Below are positions 43,681 to 54,049 of a stretch of DNA of 64,000 bases, one piece after another. The notes beneath the pieces are model-generated. The model saw nothing but the letters and a program-made list of their open reading frames with translations. It did not search any database and had not been told where the DNA came from. The position numbers and the translations under genes were made by a program. The DNA lies in the NCBI GenBank assembly GCA_020283715.1, contig JAIQCW010000094.1:1-64000 (forward strand), written 5' to 3'. Origin of the DNA: Cytauxzoon felis. Lineage: Eukaryota; Apicomplexa; Aconoidasida; Piroplasmida; Theileriidae. Every line of letters begins with the position of its first letter. The stretch's first letter is position 1.

Positions 43681-46600
43681 TTAATACCTTACATCTATAC
43701 CTATTGATATCAAGTGATTATAAATGGTTTTGTGTTTAGATAAAATGTATAAGAATGTTTTTTTGATTTTATCGTCTTGTAATATTAATGGGTTGATAAT
43801 TATGGAGTGTACGCTTAACCCATTTATGGATAGATCGTTATCGAATTCTTGCCATTGTTTGGACTTTATTTGCGATTTTGATGTAAAAGGTAACTCATTT
43901 ATAACGTTATATTCTGATTGAAATTCTTCACATTGTTTAGTTGGTGGTCTTGTTCCAGGTGTTTTTGGATATTTTACAAAACTATCTGTTCTCTTAATAA
44001 GACTTTTACCTGTATCTGTGTCTAATGCCTTGGAGAAGATAAGCTGAGTTTTTATGCTCCTGTTGTCATTACCTAAATTTATAGACTCTTTTGTACCATT
44101 ATAAATGAATGGATTGTTTAATTCTACTTTATAATACGGATTTGTTAATGTATCATAAATATCGTTAATCCACATATCCCAATTAAATAGATTATCAATC
44201 ATCTTTATCAAATCACATGAACTAGTTGCTGTTGTAAAATATTTCAAGACACTATCGTATGATCTTTTTTTAACAAATACATAGCCTTGAATAGTCTTTG
44301 GCAATTCACATTCTACAATTTCATTAGATAATCCCTTTATTGCATTATTTATGGTCATTAGATTAACTACAACTGATTTACTTAATAAATTTACATTACT
44401 AGAAATAATTTCATCTAGAATTGATGTTACCATATGAAAAGTAGAAAATTTTTCTGCGGAATTTGAATGTTTCCCATTGATCATCTCAATAATAAAATGA
44501 TCATGTGATTTTCCAATACTACGAATTGATTTGCAAATTCCATGAATAATTTCAAGTATAATAGTGAAATTATATAGAACAGAATTGTTCATATTAGAAA
44601 TAGCATATTTACATAAATTAGATATGATTTCATGTAAATATAAATGTTTATACGATGATATTTTAATATTTTCTGAATCAATTTTTCTTCTTATATTCTT
44701 TAGTAATAATTCCATTGAAGATTGTGAATAAGAATATAATATATTTAATGTTGTGAATGGTAATTCAAATACCAAACGTATAGACATGAATCCTAATAGA
44801 ATAATATCTATTGGTGTATTATTATCAATTATTGATGAATTTAATGAGTTACAAATCCAATTTGTAGATGAAGATAAATATTGTACAAATAAATAAAAGT
44901 CTCTTAATGATACTAAAGTAGATGTATCCTTATACCATAATCTATTATAAAGTTTAAATATTTCCATATAACCTTCATATAGCAAACAATGAAATGATGA
45001 AGTTGGTAAAATATTATTTGCGATTTTGGAAAAAATTTTAATTACATGTAAATTAGTCTTAAACATAATTTCTGTTTTGATTGTAGTACTATCGTTGCAT
45101 TTCCTTAATATAATTATATAAAATAATAACAATTGGCGTATATAATCAGATTCATGGCATGTAGTATCATCACCAATAGATGATAATGATTTCATATTCA
45201 TATCATTATTATGATCCAGTCCATTAACTATAATAACATCACTACCTGAGGTCGTCTTGCAGACAGCCTTTCCATTTACTTCCCCCTCCGCTTCCCTGAG
45301 ATCAGCTGCGGGTTCCACTCGAGGTCCAGTACTACTCTTCATTCCACTCGCCGTGGCGGCCTCTCTATTTACCTCACCTCTACTCCCATAGATCGTCTCG
45401 GATTCTTCGCCACGATCTCCGGGAGTGGCATTACCGTTTACGGGGAGTGAATTGGAAGAGCTGTCTGCAGGACCAACGGTGGAGGCGAGTGGAACTGTGA
45501 TTGTAGGTTCTGTAATAGAAGATTTTAAGTTAAATACTTTATCGACTAGATTATTATCTAGTATATCGAGCATTTTCAGTACAGGTACAGAATTAAAAAT
45601 CATAAGGTATAAAAAGTGTGCATTTAAAACTAATGATGTTTGTTCCATTGTATGCCTTCTTCTTATTATAATTATTAGAAAATTTATAAATAATTTCATC
45701 TTCAAATCGCAAATAGATTCTGAAATCTTATCATTATTATCTTTAATACCCATCCTAAAAGTTACATCTTCAATTTCTACAGTTATATGATTATATAAGT
45801 CTCTATCATCAATAGATATATCTATATGTATATAATTGTTCTTATCATCGAAACATGACACAAAGAGGAATAAAGATCCTAATGCCATTTTAGGTATAGT
45901 AAGATAAGATTCTATGATAAAGTTCAATAAATACCCTCTGGATTTTTTAAATCTGTTGTACCAATAATAAATCAAAATTCTAAGTGAGGTTATACAGGAT
46001 TCTTTTCTATCTTTGATAACTTCTGTGGATGTCAATATTAATAATCTTAATATGTCATCATTAATATAATAAATATCAGCACTTCTAACAGATAAATTAG
46101 AATCATCATCAGAGAAATAATGTAAAGATGAGCTGATAATATCAATAATATTTTTTATTAGTACTATAGCCTTCTTTCTACATATATACCATCTATAACC
46201 TAATAATGATGAAAATACTCCTAACTCTACAGATATCAATGTATCATAATCTGGTGATAATGATGAAATAGCATGTACCCATAACCTAATTATACAATTT
46301 AAATTACTCTTATATCTCAATAAATCGATAAATATCCCCTCATATCCTTTAATCAAAGATAAATATCTAAGTAACAATAGACCATGTGTAACCTCAATGG
46401 GTAATGGATCAGGTGGTAAAATAAATAAATTTAGTGATAAAAAATAATTAAATTCGTCATCATTTACACCATAATCTCTATTAAAATCAATAGGTTTCCA
46501 ATCTAAATCAAGTAAATCTACATTGTCATCAGTATATGACAATTTGAAACGATCACATATAAATGAACCCTTAACATTAGATAGATTTTTATCTACTAAA

Positions 46601-48870
46601 TATAAGCTTATATAATCTTTCGGTATTGAACCTATATTTTTAATAAAATATTCACAATTTATTGACTGTTTTAATTCATTATTAACTAACAATGCTTCAG
46701 ACGCCTTAATCAAATCTTTTAAAAAATCGTCTATATTATCAATTAATAACACACCGCTAGATAGTTCACAATCTTCTAATGAAGCTGATACACATGTAAA
46801 TATTATTCTCAACATAGAAAGTGCACTAGTAATCTCCTTTATATTACCTCCCACAGGTTTATAAATCTCAATAAAACTCTCTAGAATAAAAATAAATCTT
46901 CTACCAATACTATATATCATATTACCAGAAGATATAATACCTGATGATAAAATATTAAGTAACATCAATAACCTCCCATCATCATCACCCCCATTCCTCA
47001 AATTATCCATAGAATCATTTAATAAATTAATTAATGATTTAGATACAACATCATTAGATAAGACATTACTCAATGCTTCATAACCAATAGATTTACAAAT
47101 AACATCAATAACACCAATTGATGTCGTACTTTCGTAATTTAAAATCACATCAATTATCAACCTTACAATACTTAGGTGTATCAAACCATCGTAAGCTTTG
47201 TCATGCAAACGCTCAGCAAATTCCTTCAAATGTGTGCCATCATAAGGAAATCCCTTCCTTATAGAAACTTCAGTGTCCAAATATAAATCTAACATCAATT
47301 TAGATATAGAATAACTCTCTAGAACTAATCCACCAAAATCGAAATTATTAAAATTTTTCAATACAAATTTAAAAGGCTTATTTAGTATCCTATAGAAATC
47401 AAATGATGCTATGGGGAAATTAGATAAAAGATATCGTATAGACTTCAATAAATACTCCAACACTTGACAAAAATTCATATCATTTATATATAACATTATA
47501 TAATTATATAAATCTTTAGTATATACAAAACTGGAGTTAAATGGTTTATGTAACTTGTCAATCAAGTCAAGTGCGCCATTAATCGATTCCGATAAAATCA
47601 ATATAGAATCACAGAATTGTCCATCCACCTTAAAATCATCAATGTAAAGCTCATTAAATAATTCTTTTAATCCCGAAAGCAATGAATATAACATAACCTT
47701 GTTACCAATTTCAACAAGAATTTGGTATAATTTATCGTTGGAATATTGATGATCATCTACTATACCCTGAACCAGAGTGTCATATAAAGATTTATCATTT
47801 TCTACAGTTAGAAATAGTTTCATACATGATGGTGTCGAAATGAAGTCTGATAATAACGTCAACATACATTCCCTTTGTATCCAACCAATATGATCATTTC
47901 CAGTTAATTTCAATATGATATCAGATACAAAATTCTTATTCCTCATCAAGTTCAATGATATATTACAGTCTGACAATAATGTTCTCAACAAAATATAGAA
48001 ATTATCCTCGTTAAAAGTGATTTCATCACAACAATAATTGACCAAAGATGTTAGATCATCCAATTCAACATTGAATTGATATATAGAACGGTTATAATAT
48101 AAATGTTTTGTTAGTATAGTATGTAAGTTTTCAAATTCAACCAATGAACCTTTAGTAAAATTCCTAATTAAATTTGTTAATGATTTAGACTCTGCAGTAT
48201 TCAACAGCTCCTTCATATACAAATGATCCACGAACTCAAGAAACGTATTAAACTTAGATTCATTTGTCCTATTTTCCAAAATATAAGTATTAAATACAGT
48301 AGATACATCGAAATCGTGTAACTCGTACGTTATATTTTTGGGCAATTCATAACTTTTTGGATAGTCTAACACGTATTCTCCATAGTACAAAGGTAATTTC
48401 TTATCAAAATCCCATCTACTGCCAAATTCTATTACATTTGTATTCCTTAAAACTGCAAAGGACAAACTAGACAGTGATCCAATAATTATAATGGCATCAA
48501 CCATGATATCTTGGTCATTGCATACAAACGTTAAATGGCGTTCATTATCCTCAACTCTATGTAATTCTATAAATGTGAAATTACCATCAGATCTCACTAT
48601 TCTCACCAATACTCTCAAATTGCATTCTTTTATTTCAGTGGAAGTTTCAGATTTAAACTCAAATTCCGTTTCATCGTCCCTTAGTTTAATAATTTCACCC
48701 GGATATAAAAATAATACACTTGAGAAAGAGATTGGCCCTGAATCGAATGATATAACTTCATAATATTTATGTTCAGTATCAGATGCTTTGTATTCTAAAT
48801 CTAGTTGTGACCTAATTATTGTATTTATGTATACTACAACTGAATTCTCAGACATTTCCTTAATTTTCAT
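43681..48870 (-). CDS. Virilizer-like (VIRMA) giant helical protein with inserted repeat
   Basis: Intronless ORF of 1729 residues. The N-terminal 150 residues resemble the virilizer N-domain: YYEVISFDSGPISFSSVLFL then YPGEIIKL, and later DAIIIIGSLSSLSFAVL, echoing the 'V-FP--V-I-EVRVIP-G ... GLVLRGW---L-LAVYG' pattern. The middle is a long alpha-helical solenoid, rich in Ile, Leu, Asn and Ser. Near the C terminus FVKYPKTPGTRPPTKQCEEF matches the family's NTSRPPSMHVDDF-type motif. Virilizer is the scaffold of the m6A writer complex. Residues about 1123-1211 are a translated copy of the dispersed element (NGNATPGDRG, ADLREAEGEVNGKA), unlike the rest in composition. The family call rests on end motifs, and searches would be decisive. 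Confidence 0.6.
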   Translation of the reverse strand: MKIKEMSENSVVVYINTIIRSQLDLEYKASDTEHKYYEVISFDSGPISFSSVLFLYPGEIIKLRDDETEFEFKSETSTEIKECNLRVLVRIVRSDGNFTFIELHRVEDNERHLTFVCNDQDIMVDAIIIIGSLSSLSFAVLRNTNVIEFGSRWDFDKKLPLYYGEYVLDYPKSYELPKNITYELHDFDVSTVFNTYILENRTNESKFNTFLEFVDHLYMKELLNTAESKSLTNLIRNFTKGSLVEFENLHTILTKHLYYNRSIYQFNVELDDLTSLVNYCCDEITFNEDNFYILLRTLLSDCNISLNLMRNKNFVSDIILKLTGNDHIGWIQRECMLTLLSDFISTPSCMKLFLTVENDKSLYDTLVQGIVDDHQYSNDKLYQILVEIGNKVMLYSLLSGLKELFNELYIDDFKVDGQFCDSILILSESINGALDLIDKLHKPFNSSFVYTKDLYNYIMLYINDMNFCQVLEYLLKSIRYLLSNFPIASFDFYRILNKPFKFVLKNFNNFDFGGLVLESYSISKLMLDLYLDTEVSIRKGFPYDGTHLKEFAERLHDKAYDGLIHLSIVRLIIDVILNYESTTSIGVIDVICKSIGYEALSNVLSNDVVSKSLINLLNDSMDNLRNGGDDDGRLLMLLNILSSGIISSGNMIYSIGRRFIFILESFIEIYKPVGGNIKEITSALSMLRIIFTCVSASLEDCELSSGVLLIDNIDDFLKDLIKASEALLVNNELKQSINCEYFIKNIGSIPKDYISLYLVDKNLSNVKGSFICDRFKLSYTDDNVDLLDLDWKPIDFNRDYGVNDDEFNYFLSLNLFILPPDPLPIEVTHGLLLLRYLSLIKGYEGIFIDLLRYKSNLNCIIRLWVHAISSLSPDYDTLISVELGVFSSLLGYRWYICRKKAIVLIKNIIDIISSSLHYFSDDDSNLSVRSADIYYINDDILRLLILTSTEVIKDRKESCITSLRILIYYWYNRFKKSRGYLLNFIIESYLTIPKMALGSLFLFVSCFDDKNNYIHIDISIDDRDLYNHITVEIEDVTFRMGIKDNNDKISESICDLKMKLFINFLIIIIRRRHTMEQTSLVLNAHFLYLMIFNSVPVLKMLDILDNNLVDKVFNLKSSITEPTITVPLASTVGPADSSSNSLPVNGNATPGDRGEESETIYGSRGEVNREAATASGMKSSTGPRVEPAADLREAEGEVNGKAVCKTTSGSDVIIVNGLDHNNDMNMKSLSSIGDDTTCHESDYIRQLLLFYIIILRKCNDSTTIKTEIMFKTNLHVIKIFSKIANNILPTSSFHCLLYEGYMEIFKLYNRLWYKDTSTLVSLRDFYLFVQYLSSSTNWICNSLNSSIIDNNTPIDIILLGFMSIRLVFELPFTTLNILYSYSQSSMELLLKNIRRKIDSENIKISSYKHLYLHEIISNLCKYAISNMNNSVLYNFTIILEIIHGICKSIRSIGKSHDHFIIEMINGKHSNSAEKFSTFHMVTSILDEIISSNVNLLSKSVVVNLMTINNAIKGLSNEIVECELPKTIQGYVFVKKRSYDSVLKYFTTATSSCDLIKMIDNLFNWDMWINDIYDTLTNPYYKVELNNPFIYNGTKESINLGNDNRSIKTQLIFSKALDTDTGKSLIKRTDSFVKYPKTPGTRPPTKQCEEFQSEYNVINELPFTSKSQIKSKQWQEFDNDLSINGLSVHSIIINPLILQDDKIKKTFLYILSKHKTIYNHLISIGIDVRY
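45240..45500 (-). repeat. Dispersed element copy C, in frame in the virilizer-like ORF
   Basis: The core is at 45410-45429, minus strand. It is followed in sense by words shared with copy B: GGACCTCGAGTGGAACCCGC, GCTGATCTCAGGGAAGCGGA. Translated in frame, adding about 88 Gly/Ser/Thr/Glu-rich residues; GC-richer than the flanking coding sequence. Confidence 0.85.
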
Positions 48871-49037
48871 TATTTCGATACCATTTTTCGAATAATTTCT
48901 TTAATATCATATTTATAATAGTATTTGCATTTTTAACGTGTATATTTGCAACAATGGTATATATAAACTGTTGGTTGCTCCTCCAATGACCGCCTCATCC
49001 AGACTATGTCATACAAATTTATAGAATATATAATAAA

Positions 49038-50453
49038 TTAATGCAATTTATTTGAAATTATGTTTCCAATAAACGATCCTTGGGCAAGTTCAAATGCAAG
49101 ATTACTGTGAAGACATTTTATGTGTATAAAGTCTTTACAACCTCCAATACCGCATATGCGAATAGTATTAAGTATGGATAACGCCTTATCTAATTTTGAA
49201 TCTGAGGTAAAAATGTTATCGTATAAAAGAATATAATCGTAATTTTTATTGGTTTTGCCTTTTCCATAATTATCAGAAAACTTGTCGGAATTTACTATTA
49301 AGTTATAGAGCAATTCCATTAACAATGGATGTACCAATTGAAACCTCTTTAAAATATATACTAAATTATCTTTAATTATGTCTTCAATTACTTTTTTATA
49401 TGCTAAATCGCCTCTTTCATGATACCCATTGATAATGAAGTCTAATCTCTCTTGTATTTTGGAGATTGAACCATTCCCTTCCATTTTTGACACCAATGAT
49501 ATCAAATTTTTATCAATTAACCAGTAAATTGTCGGAAATGGGATGAATCCTACGATTTTATTTATGATGGGTCCATATATGTGAAGAAGCTCACGAGAAG
49601 GTGACGTTACTAAAATTTCTTTACTAGGTGAATCTTTAATTTCTTGATGATTCTCATCTATTAAATTATCAATTATAAGTGCCAAATTATACACTTTCTC
49701 AGATGGTTTACCATTTTCTAGGAAAGTATCAATAAATTCGAATATTAATTTAGAGATTTCATGAGAAGAGATAAACTCTTCATTTGAATTAACATTTTCC
49801 ACATAGTCGTCGTCTATATTCAGCAAGAAATATAAAGATTCATTGCATTCATCCCTAAGGATTGAATCCAGAGGGTAGGATCCTTTGGAATAAAGGCTGT
49901 GATTTAGTTGAAAAGTACGTTCATCAAATTTATAATTTTTGTGCGATATAATAAAAGGTGATACAATGCCAACACATGATTCATTACAACAATCATCATA
50001 ATTTATATGATTATTTACAAAAAAGTCTGTATAAGTAAAGAAAAAATCATCTGATAATTTAAATTTACAAGTACATTTTTTAATAGTAGAATATAATCCA
50101 AATGGCTTGCGACCAAGTGTAATAGCACAATCATTAAATTCTATCTCACTTAACTGATCAAATTTAAAATTGTTCTTTAGTTTAAGATCAAATTTAAGAC
50201 TTAATTCGTCAAAAAATTTATTAAAAACTGCATTCCAATGCGATAGATTAATTTGCTGAATAATTTCTTGAATTTTTGCGTAATTTATTTTCAAATTCCA
50301 CTTTAGTATCGTTGAGGTTATATACTTTATGGTCTTGTATGATTTTTTATTATATATATGTAATTTTTTTATTAATAGCAACCATGTTATTGTAAATAAA
50401 TCAATGTATTCTATAAACTTCATATGTAGACCTTCCTTCAACTCATTTACCAT
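49038..50453 (-). CDS. DUF501-domain protein
   Basis: Intronless, 471 residues. The C-terminal third (from about residue 285) reads as DUF501: GFIPFPTIYWLIDKNLISLV, SKMEGNGSISKIQERL, YHERGDLAYKKVIEDI and, at the end, ICGIGGCKDFIHIKCLHSNL with AFELAQGSFIGNII. The 'PFPTxYWL ... GxG--xxxIKCLHxxxAxxLA-G-xxxG' arrangement is typical of bacterial DUF501 proteins. The N-terminal 280 residues are lineage-specific, with cysteine-rich spots (KKCTCKF, DDCCNESCVG). The bacterial domain in a eukaryote suggests organelle origin or old transfer, but no leader is visible at MVNELKEGL. Function unknown. Confidence 0.65.
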   Translation of the reverse strand: MVNELKEGLHMKFIEYIDLFTITWLLLIKKLHIYNKKSYKTIKYITSTILKWNLKINYAKIQEIIQQINLSHWNAVFNKFFDELSLKFDLKLKNNFKFDQLSEIEFNDCAITLGRKPFGLYSTIKKCTCKFKLSDDFFFTYTDFFVNNHINYDDCCNESCVGIVSPFIISHKNYKFDERTFQLNHSLYSKGSYPLDSILRDECNESLYFLLNIDDDYVENVNSNEEFISSHEISKLIFEFIDTFLENGKPSEKVYNLALIIDNLIDENHQEIKDSPSKEILVTSPSRELLHIYGPIINKIVGFIPFPTIYWLIDKNLISLVSKMEGNGSISKIQERLDFIINGYHERGDLAYKKVIEDIIKDNLVYILKRFQLVHPLLMELLYNLIVNSDKFSDNYGKGKTNKNYDYILLYDNIFTSDSKLDKALSILNTIRICGIGGCKDFIHIKCLHSNLAFELAQGSFIGNIISNKLH

Positions 50454-50617
50454 TATTTACTATACATCCCTTATAAATTGGAGAAATGAATGACATAATG
50501 AGGAAATTACGAGAAGAAGGAATGGTAAAATTAGTGTGTGATGGGGTGTAAGTTGATAAGATTCCTTTAGCAATCACGTTAAAATTTCGGATCACCTTTA
50601 ATGTATTAGTTGCTTTT

Positions 50618-51153
50618 ATGGAAATGGAGAATACTAGAACTTTTATAATGGTTAAACCAGATGGCGTTCACCGAAACCTTGTCGGTGAGGTTGTAACACG
50701 TTTTGAGCGTAAAGGTTTGAAGTTGGTTGCGGCAAAATTTATGCAACCAGACAAAACTCTGGTTGAAAAACACTATCAGGAACATGAAAAACGTCCATTC
50801 TTTAACGAATTGGTATCATTCATCACACATGGACCTGTCTTTTGTACAGTCTGGGAGGGACCAGACGCTGTCAAAGTTGGCCGCTCATTACTCGGGGTAA
50901 CCAATCCAGTTGACAGTCTTCCAGGTTTGTTGATGTATAATCGTGGGTATTTTGAATATACATCTTAAAAATTTCTTTATGCCACTATCATTTCACTATA
51001 GGCACACTGAGAGGTGATTTTGGACTAACAATGAGTAAGAACCTTGTTCATGCCAGTAGTAGTGACGAAGACGCATTTAGGGAATGTGCATTATGGTTTG
51101 GTCCGGAAGAATTCGTAACTTGGGACCATCCCACACATAAATGGATTTTGTAA
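50618..51153 (+). CDS. NDK: Nucleoside diphosphate kinase
   Basis: Moves the gamma phosphate from ATP to other NDPs by a phospho-His. Two exons with a 79-nt phase-1 intron. Visible: [20 protein letters not shown], then [55 protein letters not shown] and [20 protein letters not shown]; the active-site segment is [16 protein letters not shown] with the catalytic His kept, where NIIHGSDS is usual. About 152 residues, normal length. The first ATG (50618) gives a two-residue longer N terminus than the second. Confidence 0.96.
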
Positions 51154-51263
51154 AATTCTACAAACCATCTATAATATATATAATTATGGTAAATTAATAA
51201 TATAATTTTCCGAAATGTTTAAGGTAGTAGATGTTTAACAAGATTTTGTTTTAATTTAAGATG

Positions 51264-52991
51264 TTATTTGATAAGTGAATTAATAATTAAATCGACATTT
51301 AATTTAGTCAAGTCGGTGTAATTTTGGCCGTTACCAATGAATAATATAGGTTTTCCCGTTATGTAAGTCATCGACAATGCAGCACCAACTTTATCATCAA
51401 CGGTATCAAATTTAGTTAAGATTAGACCATCAATATTGCGATTATTTGTTCCCTGTGTATATTTATCAATTGATGAATTAAATTTTTTCAACTGGTCAAC
51501 TGCATCATTACCGACAAGCGCTTCACCTACAAATAGTATGAGATTTGGATTGTTAACATTAATTAATTTTCCTAGGGCAGCCATTAATGGCTCATTATCT
51601 TGCATTCTTCCTGCTGTATCAATTAAAACAACATTAAAACTGTTTGTTCTAGCATATTTTAAACCTTCTTTAGCGATTTGTGATGGATCCTTACCATAAC
51701 CACGTTCAAATAGTTCTACATTTAACTTTTTTGCATGCGTCCTTAATTGTTCCACAGCACCTGATCTAAATGTATCACATGCAATTAGTAACGGTTTAAA
51801 TCCATTATTTTTTAATAAATATGTTACCTTTGCTAAATTTGTAGATTTACCTACACCATTTACACCTAAGAATACTATGGAATAGACATCATTCATACTG
51901 TTAACCTCTTTAATATTTTTCATTAAATTTATGGGATCATTTGGTGTTAATATCCTCCTTATTGAATCTCCTAATGCGTACCTTACTGTAGTAGATAGCG
52001 ACATTAATGATTCCGTCTTTTTACCGACTAATGATATTATAATCGATTCCGCTATCATGTCACATATGTCTGATGCCACATTCTTACTCCTCAATCTTCC
52101 CTTTAACTCTTCAATTGGTTGTCTTATTATATCATCTGTTATTGTTAAATTTCCAGCATATTTTAAAACCATGGTGGAGAATTGATCCAATAATCCAATA
52201 GGTGGTGTAGAAGACATTGATTTATTAGAATTAAATATTTTAAACGACTTGAATTTGTCAGCGATTGTAGTTAACAAAGAATTTAATCTACTGCTGTTAT
52301 CTATTACTATATCTTCCTCCTTCTCTGAAGCATCTATAGAATAATCCAACTCTTCTAAGTCCTTTTTCGATACCGTAGTTTTAACATCCCACTGACGCAT
52401 AATTTTCGATTTACCATCCTTCAATTTCACTCTCTTACATGTTGGAGAATCTACAGGTGAATCTGTTACGGTAACTTTAGTATTACTCAATACAATTGAA
52501 CAATATTCATCGTCAAAATCCAGTGGCTTTATACATTCTATCCAATTTAAACCCTTGACAGAGGGGTACAAATGACCAACCCTATCCACAAATCTCGCAG
52601 ATAACATATCTAGCAAATCAACTAGCAACTGAACATTTTGTATACCCTGTAGGTTTTTATAGGCAATGTTTATAGAAATTATGTACTTATAAGTCAAACA
52701 ATAACGACAACTTACTCTATATGTAATAAAAAATATGACATCCAGGGAATTTATCACATTCCACCTGTAGTGTACACCATCAATAGAAAAATATTTTTCA
52801 CCTCCACGTTCCTAAAAGAAATTTTATCATAAAGAACTCGATTAATATCGTTTCCTCACCTCAATAATTACAGACTGTATTAGTGTGTTCAAAGATGTAT
52901 AAATACCACTAGTATTATCCAAATCACTCCCAAACGAATGAGACCAAATTACTACCCCTCCACGGGTTACCGCTGATGCCGTATCTATCAT
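51264..52991 (-). CDS. SRPRA: Signal recognition particle receptor alpha subunit
   Basis: GTPase that docks SRP-ribosome complexes on the ER. Three exons. The N-terminal longin part starts MIDTASAVTRGGVVIWSHSF and contains VDLLDMLSARFVDRVG after a 69-nt intron. A charged linker follows. The NG domain has PIEELKGRLRSKNVASDIC, the P-loop FLGVNGVGKSTNLAKV, the DTFRSGAVEQLRTHAKKL box, VVLIDTAGRMQDNEPLM, LFVGEALVGNDAVDQL and GLILTKFDTVDDKVGAALS. All GTP-binding motifs are intact. The ending IGNGQNYTDLTKLNVD is typical. With Sec62 in the window this adds to the ER-targeting set. Confidence 0.95.
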
Positions 52992-54049
52992 TATTTACTC
53001 AAATTGAAGAAGAATAATACCATCCCCCATCCGCAAAATTATAATTGATAGTATGATCCCTTTAAACAAATTGTTAAAGTGAATTATATATTTATATTAA
53101 TTAAAAATTAGTAAAATCATACAAACTTGGGACATTTGTAAAAATATATTCATTGCCCTAATTTTGTGATTTACGCTCGCTCCGGAAAGCATTTTGTAAA
53201 CCGCTAAATTTTTATTATTCGATCAAACAATTAAACTTTTATTTAGATTAAGTGTTTTATAATGTTGTGTCTTAAATTGTTATAATTTTTGTGTTTTAGC
53301 AGCAGATCTACTACTCTAATAAGAATCTTATAATCATGTCTAAAATTCGTACATATTATAAAATAACTAGTGGTATAATTTTAATTATTAATTTTACATA
53401 TCAAACTATATTAAATCTTGGTTCAAGCACGACTTATGTAATACGGATATGCGTCACCGTTGTGTATGTCGTTTGAAATTCTCATTAACTGTAACACGAA
53501 CACACATTTTGTTATATGTTATAAGCATTTCGTCGTAAATTACCAGTATAACAACCATTGTTTGAATTTCATTTAAAAATAATCGGATAACGTCATGTGA
53601 TTTAGTGCACCTATATACCAATTAGATAAATAGGTAAAGACTAATTTTGGGAAGCACTACTATATGCACATATCTTAAGAATATATGAAGCTATTCATCG
53701 TGCACATTGTATAATTATTAGACAATTTTGGTCTTAAAACAAGTTTATGAAGTCATCTGGTTGAATTGCGCATCGGCAATCTACCATAGATCAGTATTTG
53801 AAACTCTAATTATACTATAGTTTGAAGCACATTCAAAATTGATACGGGCAAGACTGAAATAAAGACGTATTACGTTAACTTTGTGACAATATTGTTCGTT
53901 TATAATATTTTGAGTGAACTGTACGTGCGTGTCCTTTGATGGCCTATCTAATAACCGTTGAAATAGGAAGAATAATGTAGTATTAATATAAAATTAAATG
54001 TAGTAATTATAGTCTAATATTAATGTAGAAGTTCTATTAAAAAGTGATA
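52992..54049. other. Divergent intergenic, 1.06 kb
   Basis: Between the starts of SRPRA and the unknown gene at 54050, so it should carry both promoters. AT-rich with stops in all frames. No repeat, tRNA-like fold or ORF of note found. Confidence 0.5.

Noticed and set aside
45425..45790. Plus-strand 121-codon ORF opposite the virilizer-like gene
   Set aside because: Shadow of the element copy C and flanking coding sequence.
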